Below, one piece after another: positions 13,089 to 26,878 of a stretch of DNA of 64,000 nt (positions are counted from its first letter, which is position 1; every line of letters starts with the position of its first letter). This DNA is from Vibrio fortis. Lineage in GTDB: Bacteria; Pseudomonadota; Gammaproteobacteria; Enterobacterales; Vibrionaceae. Both the position numbers and the translations under genes were made by a program. The stretch is taken from contig NZ_AP025487.1 in the NCBI RefSeq assembly GCF_024347475.1, forward strand, positions 1 to 64,000. Direction: 5' to 3'. The notes below the pieces were generated by a model. That model searched no databases. It was not told the DNA's origin and saw only the letters and a program-made list of their open reading frames with translations.

Positions 13089-14009
13089 TTACTTCTCCTC
13101 GTCCTTTTTGCACATTGGGAAGCCAAGAGCCTCACGCGATGCGTAGTATGCTTCAGCAACAGACTTAGTCAGGTTGCGGATACGAAGGATGTAACGTTGG
13201 CGCTCTGTTACAGAGATAGCTTTACGCGCATCAAGGATGTTGAATGCGTGGCCAGCTTTTAGAATGCGCTCGTAAGCTGGAAGCGGAAGTGGCTTCTCAA
13301 GCTCAAGTAGCTCTTTACACTCTTTCTCACACTGATCAAAGAACGTGAATAGGAAATCGACGTCTGCGTGCTCGAAGTTGTAAGTTGATTGCTCAACCTC
13401 GTTCTGATGGAAGATGTCACCGTAAGTTACCTTGCTGCCGTCTGGTGCGATGTTCCACACTAGGTCGTAAACAGAGTCTACTTCTTGGATGTACATAGCT
13501 AGACGCTCGATACCGTAAGTGATCTCACCAGTAACAGGCTTACACTCAAGGCCACCAACTTGTTGGAAGTAAGTAAACTGAGTTACTTCCATGCCGTTTA
13601 GCCATACTTCCCAACCAAGACCCCATGCGCCTAGCGTTGGGTTTTCCCAGTTGTCTTCTACAAAACGAATGTCGTGTACTAGCGGGTCGATACCAAGAAC
13701 TTCAAGTGAGCCTAGGTACAACTCCTGAATGTTGTCTGGAGATGGTTTTAGAGCTACTTGGAACTGATAGTAGTGCTGCAGACGGTTCGGGTTTTCACCG
13801 TAGCGACCATCGGTCGGACGACGTGAAGGTTGAACGTATGCCGTAGACATTGGCTCTGGGCCAAGTGCACGTAGACATGTCATTGGGTGAGAGGTGCCAG
13901 CACCTACTTCCATATCTAGAGGTTGAACAATAGTACAACCGTTTTGTGCCCAGTAATCCTGCAGCGCGAGGATCATTCCCTGGAAGGTTTTGATATCGAA
14001 TTTTTGCAT
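13089..14009 (-). CDS. glyQ: Glycine-tRNA ligase alpha subunit
   Basis: GlyQ is the class II catalytic chain that activates glycine. I start it at [13 protein letters not shown] (14009), giving 306 residues. Frame upstream of this lacks family similarity. Conserved blocks include [35 protein letters not shown] and [21 protein letters not shown]. It is first in glyQ-glyS. Confidence 0.98.
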   Translation of the reverse strand: MQKFDIKTFQGMILALQDYWAQNGCTIVQPLDMEVGAGTSHPMTCLRALGPEPMSTAYVQPSRRPTDGRYGENPNRLQHYYQFQVALKPSPDNIQELYLGSLEVLGIDPLVHDIRFVEDNWENPTLGAWGLGWEVWLNGMEVTQFTYFQQVGGLECKPVTGEITYGIERLAMYIQEVDSVYDLVWNIAPDGSKVTYGDIFHQNEVEQSTYNFEHADVDFLFTFFDQCEKECKELLELEKPLPLPAYERILKAGHAFNILDARKAISVTERQRYILRIRNLTKSVAEAYYASREALGFPMCKKDEEK

Positions 14010-14221
14010 AGTCAGGTTCGCGCGATTCTTATAAATGATTTGAAAAATAACAATCAAGTATACCCAGATATTTGCCCAGCGAGTAGCGTTAATCTTGTTT
14101 AATTAATAGCCTTAAATCCCTTTTAATGGATTTTTTACCCTTTAATCTTCTTTTTTCGACTTAACGGGAATTTTTAGTCACTTTTCAGCTTGTTTTAGAG
14201 GAAGGGGCTCGCTAGAATCAC

Positions 14222-14413
14222 GCCGTCTTTGGGGAGTAGCTTACCTATTTATCAACACTGGGATAATAGGTTCGTCCGTCAACATAATTGATGCAAAATC
14301 ATCATGGCGTTCGAGACGACAATCGACCATAACCACATATAAGTCGACATCGTTTAGCAAGACCTTAGACAAACATCGTGAACCGGGGTGGGGCGCGAGG
14401 TTTGTCTACGGTT
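14222..14413 (+). promoter_or_regulatory. yybP-ykoY manganese riboswitch
   Basis: The leader contains GGGGAGTAGC (14231-14240), a diagnostic conserved loop of the yybP-ykoY class. It ends with a stem formed by TAGACAAAC and GTTTGTCTA (about 14367-14408). The next gene encodes an EIGDKT-type Mn exporter, the expected kind of target. A G-rich stretch inside the aptamer (GGGGTGGGGCG, about 14385-14395) could pair with CGCCCC just before the start codon, which suggests a translational or attenuation switch. The aptamer is assigned by motif; the switching model is inferred. Confidence 0.85.
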
Positions 14414-14445
14414 AAAATAATAATCCCGCCCCAAATGAGCATGTC

Positions 14446-15000
14446 GTGAGCGTTTTAGCAATCTCTATTACAACTGTAGCCTTGGCCGAAATCGGTGATA
14501 AGACACAGTTACTCTCTCTTCTGTTAGCCAGCCGTTATCGCAAGCCGATACCGATTATTGCTGCAATCTTCTTTGCCACTATTGCCAATCATGCTCTTGC
14601 AGCGTGGCTCGGTGTGGTCGTCGCTGATTACTTGTCGCCAGAAGTTTTAAAATGGGTGCTGGTGATCAGTTTTATTGCAATGGCGGGCTGGATTCTGATT
14701 CCCGATAAGCTCGATGATGACGAACAGATCTCAAACCGTGGCCCTTTTGTCGCTAGCTTCATTGCGTTTTTTATCGCTGAAATTGGTGATAAGACCCAGA
14801 TTGCGACTTCTATTCTAGGGGCGCAATACGCCGATGCTTTGGCGTGGGTGATTCTGGGTACAACCATAGGCATGTTGCTAGCTAATGTACCTGTAGTGAT
14901 CATTGGTAAGCTGTCGGCAGACAAGATGCCACTCGATCTGATTCGTAAAATCACAGCCCTGTTGTTTGTTGGTTTAGCCATCGCAGCGGCAATTTATTGA
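14446..15000 (+). CDS. mneA: Manganese exporter, TMEM165/UPF0016 family (MneA type)
   Basis: This is a small inner-membrane cation exporter that protects against excess Mn2+. The 184 residues contain two repeats, each with the family motif EIGDKT (15-20 and 112-117), and about six membrane segments. The start is GTG at 14446. A five-codon frame (ATG at 14435, TGA at 14447-14449) overlaps this start, so translation may be coupled. The Mn riboswitch directly upstream supports the substrate. In V. cholerae I recall the equivalent gene next to glyQ as mneA. Confidence 0.9.
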   Translation: MSVLAISITTVALAEIGDKTQLLSLLLASRYRKPIPIIAAIFFATIANHALAAWLGVVVADYLSPEVLKWVLVISFIAMAGWILIPDKLDDDEQISNRGPFVASFIAFFIAEIGDKTQIATSILGAQYADALAWVILGTTIGMLLANVPVVIIGKLSADKMPLDLIRKITALLFVGLAIAAAIY

Positions 15001-15219
15001 TGATTTATCGGTGATTGGCCCGTGGGTTAGCTGGTGGGCCTATTGCTATATCTATCAATCTATAATTATAAACGTGCCAGTTTTTTCGGTGCGTTGTGCA
15101 TTCTGTGTTGTAGTTCAAACTCTAACAGAGAGTTGCTGTGAGTAGCGTCAACTGACATATCACTGTCACACTTGTCATGATATTTTAATGTTGTGAGTTG
15201 AGAACACGAGGGCATGATT

Positions 15220-15471
15220 ATGTTGACGCGTTATATGGGAATCACTCCACAAAGCCAAAGCTATCTGTTTACTTTTGGCTTGGCATTAACTCTATTGGGG
15301 ATGGTATTAACTGACATGTGGCTGCCGATGGTGGCAGGTGCAATGATCATGACTGGGCTCGCCGTTGAGGCTTGGATTCGAGTCGCTCATATTATCCCGA
15401 TGCGTAAAGAACTACGCTCAATTCAACACCAACTCGACAATATGCAGCAACGCAGTCGAGATAACGAATAA
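15220..15471 (+). CDS. Small membrane protein of unknown function
   Basis: I do not recognise this 83-residue protein. I start it at the ATG at 15220 because GAGGG lies 7 bases before it; an ATG six bases earlier is too close to that site. Two hydrophobic segments (about 14-30 and 35-52) are followed by a polar, possibly coiled C-terminus rich in Arg and Gln. It is a single gene with a strong terminator. The 15001-15219 gap before it holds only a weak GGCCC/GGGCC inverted repeat. Confidence 0.7.
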   Translation: MLTRYMGITPQSQSYLFTFGLALTLLGMVLTDMWLPMVAGAMIMTGLAVEAWIRVAHIIPMRKELRSIQHQLDNMQQRSRDNE

Positions 15472-15473
15472 CA

Positions 15474-15500
15474 AAAAGCCGCTCACTGAGCGGCTTTTTT
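15474..15500. terminator. Bidirectional terminator between the small membrane gene and tusA
   Basis: AAAAAGCCGCTC pairs with GAGCGGCTTTTT. A run on one side and T run on the other let it work in both directions for these converging genes. Confidence 0.9.
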
Positions 15501-15522
15501 ACATCTGAATCAAATCGTTCGA

Positions 15523-15774
15523 TTAGGCTTCTAGGCCTTTCTTGATCAAGTATTGGTATGGCACAGACTCAGTGTGCTGTCCGACGAGCTGGTGATCCAT
15601 AAATCGACAGAAACTTGGAATGTCGCGTGTGGTTGAGGGATCGTCTGCCGTTACCAGTAATACATCGCCATCCTGCATGTTTCGAATTGTCTTTCTGACC
15701 ATCATTACCGGTTCTGGGCAGCGTAGCCCTTGTGCTTCTAAAGTGTGTGTGGCCAGTTCAGGATTGAATGTCAT
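15523..15774 (-). CDS. tusA: Sulfur carrier protein TusA
   Basis: TusA accepts persulfide sulfur from IscS and passes it to TusBCD for 2-thiouridine formation in tRNA. The 83 residues are the family length. The active-site Cys19 lies in the characteristic [15 protein letters not shown]. The region [16 protein letters not shown] is also conserved. It is a single gene, divergent from the small gene at 15923. Confidence 0.95.
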   Translation of the reverse strand: MTFNPELATHTLEAQGLRCPEPVMMVRKTIRNMQDGDVLLVTADDPSTTRDIPSFCRFMDHQLVGQHTESVPYQYLIKKGLEA

Positions 15775-15922
15775 GATAGGTGTCTCTTTCTGTATAACGA
15801 GGGGAATAATACGTCTGCAGAAAAAATATGCAATAAGTGCTTGGCAAACAGAATTATTTACTATAAATTATTTAACAAGTTGGTAACAACTTAAACAAAT
15901 GACAACTAGCTAAGGAGTGGCG

Positions 15923-16108
15923 ATGTTGACAGCACTTGATAGATTAACCATATATTCGGTTCTCTGCTTTATCTCTTTTTGCGCGTTAGTGTTACGCACA
16001 CCAGCAGAGACCTCGTTAATGCCAATCTTTGGCATTGCAGCAACAATTATTGGTATTTGGGTTGAAATGAGACGCTGGCGTGGCTTGCCAGAAGAGCAGG
16101 AACATTAA
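15923..16108 (+). CDS. Small membrane protein of unknown function
   Basis: This 61-residue protein has two predicted membrane segments (about 9-24 and 33-46) and a charged tail, MRRWRGLPEEQEH. AAGGAG lies 7 bases before the ATG at 15923, so I prefer it to the upstream GTG. I cannot assign a function. Confidence 0.65.
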   Translation: MLTALDRLTIYSVLCFISFCALVLRTPAETSLMPIFGIAATIIGIWVEMRRWRGLPEEQEH

Positions 16109-16191
16109 ACCGCGAAATCTCTAAACTTAAGTACAAAACGTTTTTCCGATACGACACATTCCGACACTATCCCCAAATTTTCTTGGGCTTC

Positions 16192-16216
16192 CCCGCGTAA
16201 TTGCGGGATTTTTTTT
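16192..16216 (+). terminator. Terminator after the small membrane gene
   Basis: CCCGC (16192-16196) pairs with GCGGG (16203-16207), followed by a run of T residues. Confidence 0.8.
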
Positions 16217-16256
16217 ATCTAAAGCATGCTATAAACACATTAATAATCAAACGTAA

Positions 16257-17225
16257 TTGTTAACAAGCTCATTGGGTAAGCGTGTGGAATTAGAAGACAT
16301 CTATCGTCGAGACTTAAACCTGTTGGTTGCTCTCAAAGTACTGATTGAAGAGGGCAGTGTTAGCCAAGCGGCCTTGCGTTTGAATCTCAGCCAGTCTGCG
16401 ACCAGTCGTGTGTTGGGCCGACTTCGTGAACTTCTAAATGATCCGCTCTTTACCCGACAGGGGCAGCGTCTACTTCCGACGAAAAGAGCGCTCGAGATCA
16501 GCCAGCGTATTGATCAGCCGTTAGAATCGTTTCGTCAGTTGTTAAGCCCGAGTGACTTTGACCCGTATTATTGCACTGAACGTTTCCTGATCGCGACCAC
16601 AGATTACGCGATGCAAACCATACTGCCATATGCACTGCCTAAGATTTATGAGCAAGCACCAAACATCTCTTTAGAGTTTGCGCCACTTCAGCATGAGCAT
16701 TTGTTTAAACAGTTGAGCACAGAGCGTGTTGATATGGCGATATGCCGACCAACAGGGCCGGTAGCCCCTTTGCACCAGCAAGTATTAGGGCCTGTCGGCG
16801 TATCATGCTTGCTTTCTAAGAATCACCCTTTGGCTGATAGCACTTTGAGCCTCAATGATTATGTATCACTGCCTCATGCAATGATTGCGATCAGTGATGG
16901 CGTAAAAGCCTTGCTCGACAATGCGTTGGCAAATCAACCGCCTAGAAAGATGGTGTTGCGTGCGTACCATCTTGAAGCAGCCTTAGCGATTGTCGATAAA
17001 ATGCCTCTGGTGATCACTGTGCCTGCCGATCTCGCCTATTTGGTGGCAGAGCGCTATGACCTAGTCGTCAAGCCACTACCGTTCGAATTTATGCCGTTTG
17101 ATTATTCATTGATTTGGCATTCACGTTGCGATTCGTCAGCTTCTCAACAGTGGTTGAGACGAGTCGTGAAAGAGGAGTGTGGTGAGTTGATTCAGAAGCG
17201 GATTGCTGATGTAGGGCTTGGTTAA
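16257..17225 (+). CDS. LysR-family transcriptional regulator
   Basis: The N-terminal winged helix is clear: RRDLNLLVALKVLIEEGSVS, then AALRLNLSQSATSRVLGRLR. A periplasmic-binding-like effector domain follows. The length of 322 is typical. The start is uncertain: TTG at 16257 gives the full frame, and GTG at 16284 (MELEDIYRRD) is an alternative. The next gene in the opposite direction is acuI-like, with an inverted repeat in its promoter, but they converge, so a regulatory link is only a guess. The effector is unknown. Confidence 0.88.
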   Translation: MLTSSLGKRVELEDIYRRDLNLLVALKVLIEEGSVSQAALRLNLSQSATSRVLGRLRELLNDPLFTRQGQRLLPTKRALEISQRIDQPLESFRQLLSPSDFDPYYCTERFLIATTDYAMQTILPYALPKIYEQAPNISLEFAPLQHEHLFKQLSTERVDMAICRPTGPVAPLHQQVLGPVGVSCLLSKNHPLADSTLSLNDYVSLPHAMIAISDGVKALLDNALANQPPRKMVLRAYHLEAALAIVDKMPLVITVPADLAYLVAERYDLVVKPLPFEFMPFDYSLIWHSRCDSSASQQWLRRVVKEECGELIQKRIADVGLG

Positions 17226-17234
17226 TAGATAGAG

Positions 17235-17266
17235 AAAGGGCTGATTGATATCAGCCCTTTGTATTT
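17235..17266. terminator. Terminator after the LysR gene
   Basis: AAAGGGCTGA (17235-17244) pairs with TCAGCCCTTT (17251-17260). Confidence 0.75.
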
Positions 17267-17321
17267 GTTGCCTGAAGATGAAAAGCTTCCGGCTGTTGAA
17301 AACCTATGGCTTTATTAATAC

Positions 17322-18302
17322 CTATAGCTTGATTACGACGCGACCTGTGATTTGACCATTAGTAATGTCTTCAGCAGCTTGAACGGCATCATCCAGTGAT
17401 ACTTCTTTAGTTGCTTGTTGGTAGAACGACTCTGGAAGTAGTTCAGCCAGTTGCTCCCACGCTTTGATGCGTTTCTCACGTGGACACATTACTGAGTCAA
17501 CACCCTGTAGACGCACATTACGTAGGATGAATGGCATCACCGTTGTTGGTAGGTCGAAACCGCCTGCTAGGCCACACGCTGCTACTACACCGTTGTAATC
17601 GATCTGTGCCAGTACTTTCGCTAACACTTTGCTGCCTACTGTATCGATAGCACCTGCCCAAAGTTGTTTTTCTAATGGTTTTGCTGGCTCTTCTAGCTCT
17701 GCACGCTCAACAATGCGCGATGCACCTAGAGATTTAAGTAGCTCACCGTTCTCAGATGCACGGCCGGTTACGGCTGCTACTTTGTAGCCTAGTTGGTTAA
17801 GTAGAGTGATAGACACACTGCCCACACCGCCACTTGAACCTGTTACTAGAATCTCGCCATCTTCTGGTTTAACGCCAGCATCAACGATAGCTTGAACACA
17901 TAACATTGCGGTGAAGCCTGCAGTACCAATCGCCATCACTTTTTTGGCGTCTAGGCCTTTTGGCATTGGTACTAACCAGTCGCCATTTAGGCTTGCCTTT
18001 TCAGCCATACCACCCCAGTGGCCTTCACCCACACCCCAACCAGTCAGTACTACTTCGTCGCCTGCTTTGTAGCGAGGGTCATCTGATTGAGAAACCACAC
18101 CAGAAAGGTCAATACCCGGCACCATAGGGAAGCTGCGAACAATGCGTCCTTTACCAGTAATCGCCAAACCATCTTTGTAGTTCAAAGATGAGTAGTTCAC
18201 ATCAATCTTTACGTTGCCTTCTGGAAGTTGTGACTCGTCAATTTGAGAAACGCTAGCAATGGTTTTTTTGTCTTCTTGGTTTAGTACAAGTGCTTTAAAC
18301 AT
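17322..18302 (-). CDS. acuI: Acryloyl-CoA reductase, AcuI/YhdH family
   Basis: This is a zinc-free medium-chain dehydrogenase that reduces acryloyl-CoA to propionyl-CoA with NADPH. It thus detoxifies acrylate, for example from DMSP breakdown. I start it at MFKALVLNQED (18302, 326 residues), which has GGAGAG at good spacing. Landmarks are NYSSLNYKDGLAITGKG, PMVPGIDLSGVV, the nucleotide-binding VTGSSGGVGSV, and GLAGG near the C-terminus. It sits downstream of fadBA but behind a terminator, so it has its own promoter. Confidence 0.88.
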   Translation of the reverse strand: MFKALVLNQEDKKTIASVSQIDESQLPEGNVKIDVNYSSLNYKDGLAITGKGRIVRSFPMVPGIDLSGVVSQSDDPRYKAGDEVVLTGWGVGEGHWGGMAEKASLNGDWLVPMPKGLDAKKVMAIGTAGFTAMLCVQAIVDAGVKPEDGEILVTGSSGGVGSVSITLLNQLGYKVAAVTGRASENGELLKSLGASRIVERAELEEPAKPLEKQLWAGAIDTVGSKVLAKVLAQIDYNGVVAACGLAGGFDLPTTVMPFILRNVRLQGVDSVMCPREKRIKAWEQLAELLPESFYQQATKEVSLDDAVQAAEDITNGQITGRVVIKL

Positions 18303-18387
18303 GATGCTCTCCACTGGAGGAATATTAGGAAACTGAAGTAACTGTAGTTGAATAATTGAGGAAAAAATAATGAAACGTCGACATTGA

Positions 18388-18410
18388 ATCTATGCATCAT
18401 GCGCATAGAT
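18388..18410. promoter_or_regulatory. Inverted repeat in the acuI promoter region, candidate operator
   Basis: ATCTATGC (18388-18395) and GCATAGAT (18403-18410) are perfect 8-base arms 7 bases apart. The site is 86-108 bases upstream of the acuI start, where an activator would bind. The regulator is unknown. Confidence 0.5.
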
Positions 18411-18444
18411 CTATTTTTGTGAAGTCGATGAGTCAACGCGTAAA

Positions 18445-18478
18445 AAAATGCAGCCTTAGAGACTAAGACTGCATTTCG
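18445..18478 (-). terminator. Terminator of the fadBA operon
   Basis: On the minus strand GCAGTCTTAG pairs with CTAAGGCTGC, extended by A/T pairs, and is followed by a run of T residues. Confidence 0.85.
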
Positions 18479-18533
18479 ACCGTTACCCTACTAACGATTA
18501 TTTATTGGTCTCTTAACACAGATTTATTTGAGG

Positions 18534-21895
<3,362 letters not shown>

Positions 21896-21965
21896 TGTCT
21901 ATCTCCATGACATACAATCGACGATTGTTTGAGAGAATTTTGTTATCTTTCTGTAAGTGTAGAAC

Positions 21966-21982
21966 ACCTGGTAAGACCAGTT
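21966..21982. promoter_or_regulatory. FadR operator upstream of fadB
   Basis: ACCTGGTAAGACCAGTT closely matches the E. coli fadB operator ATCTGGTACGACCAGAT. It lies 71-87 bases upstream of the fadB start, in the promoter region shared with divergent yigZ. A further CTGGT half-site lies near 22005-22012. Confidence 0.85.
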
Positions 21983-22122
21983 ATCTTAGTTTGTACCCAC
22001 CACTGGTTAATTTCAATACATTTTTTAAACAATTGTTTAACATTGTGCGTTAGCACAGATCCGCTAACCCTTATTATTCACCCGTGATACACTTTGCCGC
22101 CCTGATCGCTAAAGTAAATTAT

Positions 22123-22746
22123 ATGAATGAACAACCATATTTGATTCCGGCTGCTTCGGCTGTTTTTGAAGAAGAAATCAAGAAGAGTGTCTTCATTACT
22201 CACCTCGCACATACACCGAGTATCGAGGCGGCTAAGCTGTTTGTTGATCAGATAAAACAAAAGCATAACGCCGCAAGGCACAATTGCTGGGGATTTGTTG
22301 CTGGGCGACCAGAAGATTCGATGAAATGGGGTTTTAGTGATGACGGTGAGCCTTCTGGGACTGCAGGTAAGCCAATATTGGCTCAGCTTTCTGGTTCTGG
22401 TGTTGGCGAACTGACGGCGGTAGTGACTCGCTACTCTGGCGGGATCAAGCTCGGCACAGGTGGTTTAGTGAAGGCGTATGGCGGTGGCGTACAACAAGCG
22501 CTTAAGCTGCTTCAAACTATAGAGAAAAAAATAACCACAAAATTGCGCCTAGAGTTAGACTATGGGTTTATGCCAATCGCCCAATCAATCATGTCGCAGT
22601 ATCAAGTGGTAGAAGTTCAGGCGGAGTATGGTGTTCAGGTCGAAATGGTTGTAGAGATTGAACTGCTTCAAGTCGAAGCCTTTACTCAAACCATGATCAA
22701 TAAAAGCGGTGCCAAGGCACTGGTCACTCAAGTAAAAGATAACTAG
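22123..22746 (+). CDS. yigZ: IMPACT-family protein YigZ
   Basis: YigZ belongs to the IMPACT/YigZ family, whose bacterial role is unclear. I start it at MNEQPYLIPAA (22123), giving 207 residues, near E. coli YigZ. The family core is visible in HNCWGF, FSDDGEPSGTAGKPIL and VTRYSGGIKLGTGGLVKAYGGGV. A ferredoxin-like C-terminal domain follows. It heads yigZ-trkH-hemG, the same neighbourhood as in E. coli, and is divergent from fadBA. Confidence 0.93.
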   Translation: MNEQPYLIPAASAVFEEEIKKSVFITHLAHTPSIEAAKLFVDQIKQKHNAARHNCWGFVAGRPEDSMKWGFSDDGEPSGTAGKPILAQLSGSGVGELTAVVTRYSGGIKLGTGGLVKAYGGGVQQALKLLQTIEKKITTKLRLELDYGFMPIAQSIMSQYQVVEVQAEYGVQVEMVVEIELLQVEAFTQTMINKSGAKALVTQVKDN

Positions 22747-22780
22747 GAAGTGTGAAGCCTTTCGCTTCGTTCATTAGCTC

Positions 22781-24238
22781 ATGCAATTTCGCTCAATTAT
22801 TCGAATCGTCGGATTATTATTAGCACTCTTTAGTGTCTCAATGCTTGCACCCGCGCTGGTGGCATTGATCTATCGAGATGGTGCTGGTGTTCCTTTTGTT
22901 ACGACTTTCTTTGTTTTACTTTTTTGTGGTGCTACCTGTTGGTTTCCAAACCGTCGTCATAAGCATGAATTAAAGGCCAGAGATGGCTTTCTTATCGTTG
23001 TTCTTTTCTGGACCGTAATCGGTAGTGCCGGTGCACTCCCTTTCTTAATCGCAGATAACCCAAACGTTTCTGTTACCGATGCCTTCTTTGAATCCTTCTC
23101 GGCTTTAACCACAACAGGTGCCACTGTGATTGTGGGGCTTGATGATCTGCCTAAAGCGATTCTTTTTTATCGCCAGTTCCTACAGTGGTTCGGTGGTATG
23201 GGGATCATCGTACTCGCGGTAGCGATTTTACCGGTATTGGGCATCGGTGGTATGCAGCTATATAGAGCGGAAATCCCTGGTCCTGTTAAAGACAGTAAGA
23301 TGACACCGAGGATTGCCGAAACCGCGAAAGCACTTTGGTATATCTACTTAAGTTTAACTATTGCTTGTGCGGTGGCGTTTTGGTTGGCGGGGATGAGTTT
23401 CTTCGATGCAATTAGCCATAGCTTCTCGACTATAGCCATCGGTGGCTTCTCGACGCACGATGCCAGCATGGGTTACTTCAATAGCCCGGCGATTAACATG
23501 ATCACGGTAGTGTTCCTGCTTATTTCGGCATGTAACTACTCTCTCCACTTTGCCGCATTTGCATCTGGTGGTGTTCATCCGAAGTACTATTGGAAAGATC
23601 CTGAGTTCCGTGCCTTTATCTTTATTCAAGCAGTGTTGTTTTTGGTTTGCTTCTTATTACTACTGAATCACCACTCTTACGACTCTTATTATGACGCGTT
23701 TGATCAGGCGCTGTTCCAGACGGTCTCGATTTCAACGACTGCCGGTTTCACAACTACGGGTTTTTCAGAGTGGCCACTGTTCTTGCCAGTTCTGCTTTTA
23801 TTCTCTTCTTTTATAGGGGGGTGTGCAGGTTCGACTGGTGGCGGTATGAAAGTCATCCGTATTCTACTGCTGACCCTGCAAGGCGCTCGTGAAATGAAGC
23901 GCTTGGTTCACCCACGTGCGGTTTACACCATCAAGGTTGGTGGTACGGCACTTCCTCAACGTGTTGTTGATGCGGTATGGGGATTCTTCTCTGCTTATGC
24001 TCTGGTGTTCGTAGTCTGTATGCTGGCTCTTATCGCAACAGGTATGGATGAACTGAGTGCATTCTCTGCTGTGGCGGCGACATTGAACAATCTAGGCCCT
24101 GGTCTAGGAGAAGTAGCAGTCCACTTCGGTGATGTTAATGACAAAGCAAAGTGGGTATTGATTGTCTCTATGCTGTTTGGGCGCTTAGAGATTTTCACTC
24201 TATTAATTCTATTAACGCCTACGTTCTGGCGTAGCTAA
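22781..24238 (+). CDS. trkH: Trk system potassium uptake protein TrkH
   Basis: TrkH is the K+-translocating membrane subunit of the Trk system and works with cytoplasmic TrkA. The 485 residues contain repeated membrane-pore-membrane units. Selectivity-loop segments include SALTTTGATV, STIAIGGFSTHDA, STTAGFTTTGFSEW and LNNLGPGLGEV, and GGCAGSTGGGMKVIR is a family signature. It follows yigZ by 34 bases. Confidence 0.97.
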   Translation: MQFRSIIRIVGLLLALFSVSMLAPALVALIYRDGAGVPFVTTFFVLLFCGATCWFPNRRHKHELKARDGFLIVVLFWTVIGSAGALPFLIADNPNVSVTDAFFESFSALTTTGATVIVGLDDLPKAILFYRQFLQWFGGMGIIVLAVAILPVLGIGGMQLYRAEIPGPVKDSKMTPRIAETAKALWYIYLSLTIACAVAFWLAGMSFFDAISHSFSTIAIGGFSTHDASMGYFNSPAINMITVVFLLISACNYSLHFAAFASGGVHPKYYWKDPEFRAFIFIQAVLFLVCFLLLLNHHSYDSYYDAFDQALFQTVSISTTAGFTTTGFSEWPLFLPVLLLFSSFIGGCAGSTGGGMKVIRILLLTLQGAREMKRLVHPRAVYTIKVGGTALPQRVVDAVWGFFSAYALVFVVCMLALIATGMDELSAFSAVAATLNNLGPGLGEVAVHFGDVNDKAKWVLIVSMLFGRLEIFTLLILLTPTFWRS

Positions 24239-24247
24239 GGAACCATT

Positions 24248-24775
24248 GTGGCAAAAGCACTATTTCTTTACTCAAGCCGAGAAGGGCAGACTAAAAAGAT
24301 TCTTAACTATATAAAAGAAGAGATGGTGGAGTTTGATTGCGACATTCGCGATCTGCATACCGTCGGCGACGTAGATTTCGCTCAGTATGACAAAGTACTG
24401 ATTGGTGCCTCTATTCGTTATGGTCATCTTAATAAAAAGCTGTATCAGTTTATTGAGCACAATCTTACTCAGCTTCAATCGAATAAAGTGGCGTTCTTCT
24501 GCGTGAACCTAACCGCTCGCAAAGAAGACCAAGGTAAAGATACGCCGGAAGGCAGTGCTTATATAAAGACATTCCTTAAGAAGTCTCCGTGGCAACCGTC
24601 TTTAATAGGTGTGTTCGCAGGTGCCCTCTATTACCCTAGATACAACTTCTTCGACAGAACCATGATTCGCTTTATTATGACGATGACTGGTGGTGAAACG
24701 GATACCAGTAAAGAAGTTGAGTACACCAACTGGCAAAAAGTCTCTTTATTTACTGAAAAACTCAAGAATCTATAA
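24248..24775 (+). CDS. hemG: Menaquinone-dependent protoporphyrinogen IX dehydrogenase HemG
   Basis: HemG is a flavodoxin-like FMN enzyme that oxidises protoporphyrinogen IX to protoporphyrin IX in heme synthesis and passes electrons to the quinone pool. The 175 residues match E. coli HemG. The FMN phosphate loop is YSSREGQTKKI. The characteristic insert region includes FAGALYYPRYNFFDRTMIRFIM. It starts 9 bases after trkH. Confidence 0.95.
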   Translation: MAKALFLYSSREGQTKKILNYIKEEMVEFDCDIRDLHTVGDVDFAQYDKVLIGASIRYGHLNKKLYQFIEHNLTQLQSNKVAFFCVNLTARKEDQGKDTPEGSAYIKTFLKKSPWQPSLIGVFAGALYYPRYNFFDRTMIRFIMTMTGGETDTSKEVEYTNWQKVSLFTEKLKNL

Positions 24776-24778
24776 GAG

Positions 24779-24813
24779 AAAAGCCTACTTTTGAGGCGTT
24801 TTGTTTTCTTTTT
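24779..24813 (+). terminator. Terminator after hemG
   Basis: AAAGCCT pairs with AGGCGTTT around a short loop and a T-rich tract follows. It separates the hemG operon from the rRNA promoters. Confidence 0.65.
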
Positions 24814-24854
24814 AATCGAACAATTAAAAAAAGCAAAAAAACTTAAAAAAGGGC

Positions 24855-24882
24855 TTGCCAATGTGATCGCAATCTCTATAAT
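24855..24882 (+). promoter_or_regulatory. rRNA operon promoter P1
   Basis: TTGCCA (24855-24860) and TATAAT (24877-24882) are 16 bases apart. The bases just after are GC-rich, as expected for a stringently controlled rRNA promoter. A-rich tracts upstream could act as an UP element. Confidence 0.8.
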
Positions 24883-24982
24883 GCCACCTCGCTGACACGG
24901 GATGGCTTCTTAGGAAACCAAAACGAATCAGCAAGCCAAATTAGCCAAGCTAAGCGCTTGAAAAAAGTTTTGAAAAAAGTGG

Positions 24983-25010
24983 TTGACACTAAAACTTAAA
25001 TCGCTAAAAT
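24983..25010 (+). promoter_or_regulatory. rRNA operon promoter P2
   Basis: TTGACA (24983-24988) and TAAAAT (25005-25010) are 16 bases apart, about 230 bases before the 16S gene. Confidence 0.75.
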
Positions 25011-25044
25011 GGCCGTCCGATTTGAGCGAAGCTCAAAAAGGAAA

Positions 25045-25060
25045 AGCTCTTTAACAATTT
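25045..25060 (+). promoter_or_regulatory. boxA antitermination site in the rRNA leader
   Basis: GCTCTTTAACAATTT is the boxA sequence bound by NusB/NusE. A hairpin TTTGAGC/GCTCAAA precedes it. A second copy lies at 27283-27298 before the 23S gene. Confidence 0.85.
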
Positions 25061-25237
25061 AAACCTATCAATCTGTGTGGGCACTCGTTGATGAATATCA
25101 AAAATGAAACTTCGGTTTCAACTTGATTTCAATGAACTGAGTGACCAATCGATAATTTATTATCGGCACAGTCAATTCACAGTCACTATTCGTAAGAATA
25201 GGGAATGTAATCAGTATTCATTGAGTCACAAAATCTT

Positions 25238-26790
<1,553 letters not shown>

Positions 26791-26878
26791 TACGAAGATA
26801 TTCACGATAAGTGTCCACACAGATTGATACGGTTTAGAAAGTAAAAGAGACGAAGATATCCCAATATCTTCATGCAGT

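Noticed and set aside
25021..25037. Hairpin TTTGAGC/GCTCAAA as a terminator in the rRNA leader
   Set aside because: No T run follows; it sits between P2 and boxA and is more likely part of the leader structure.
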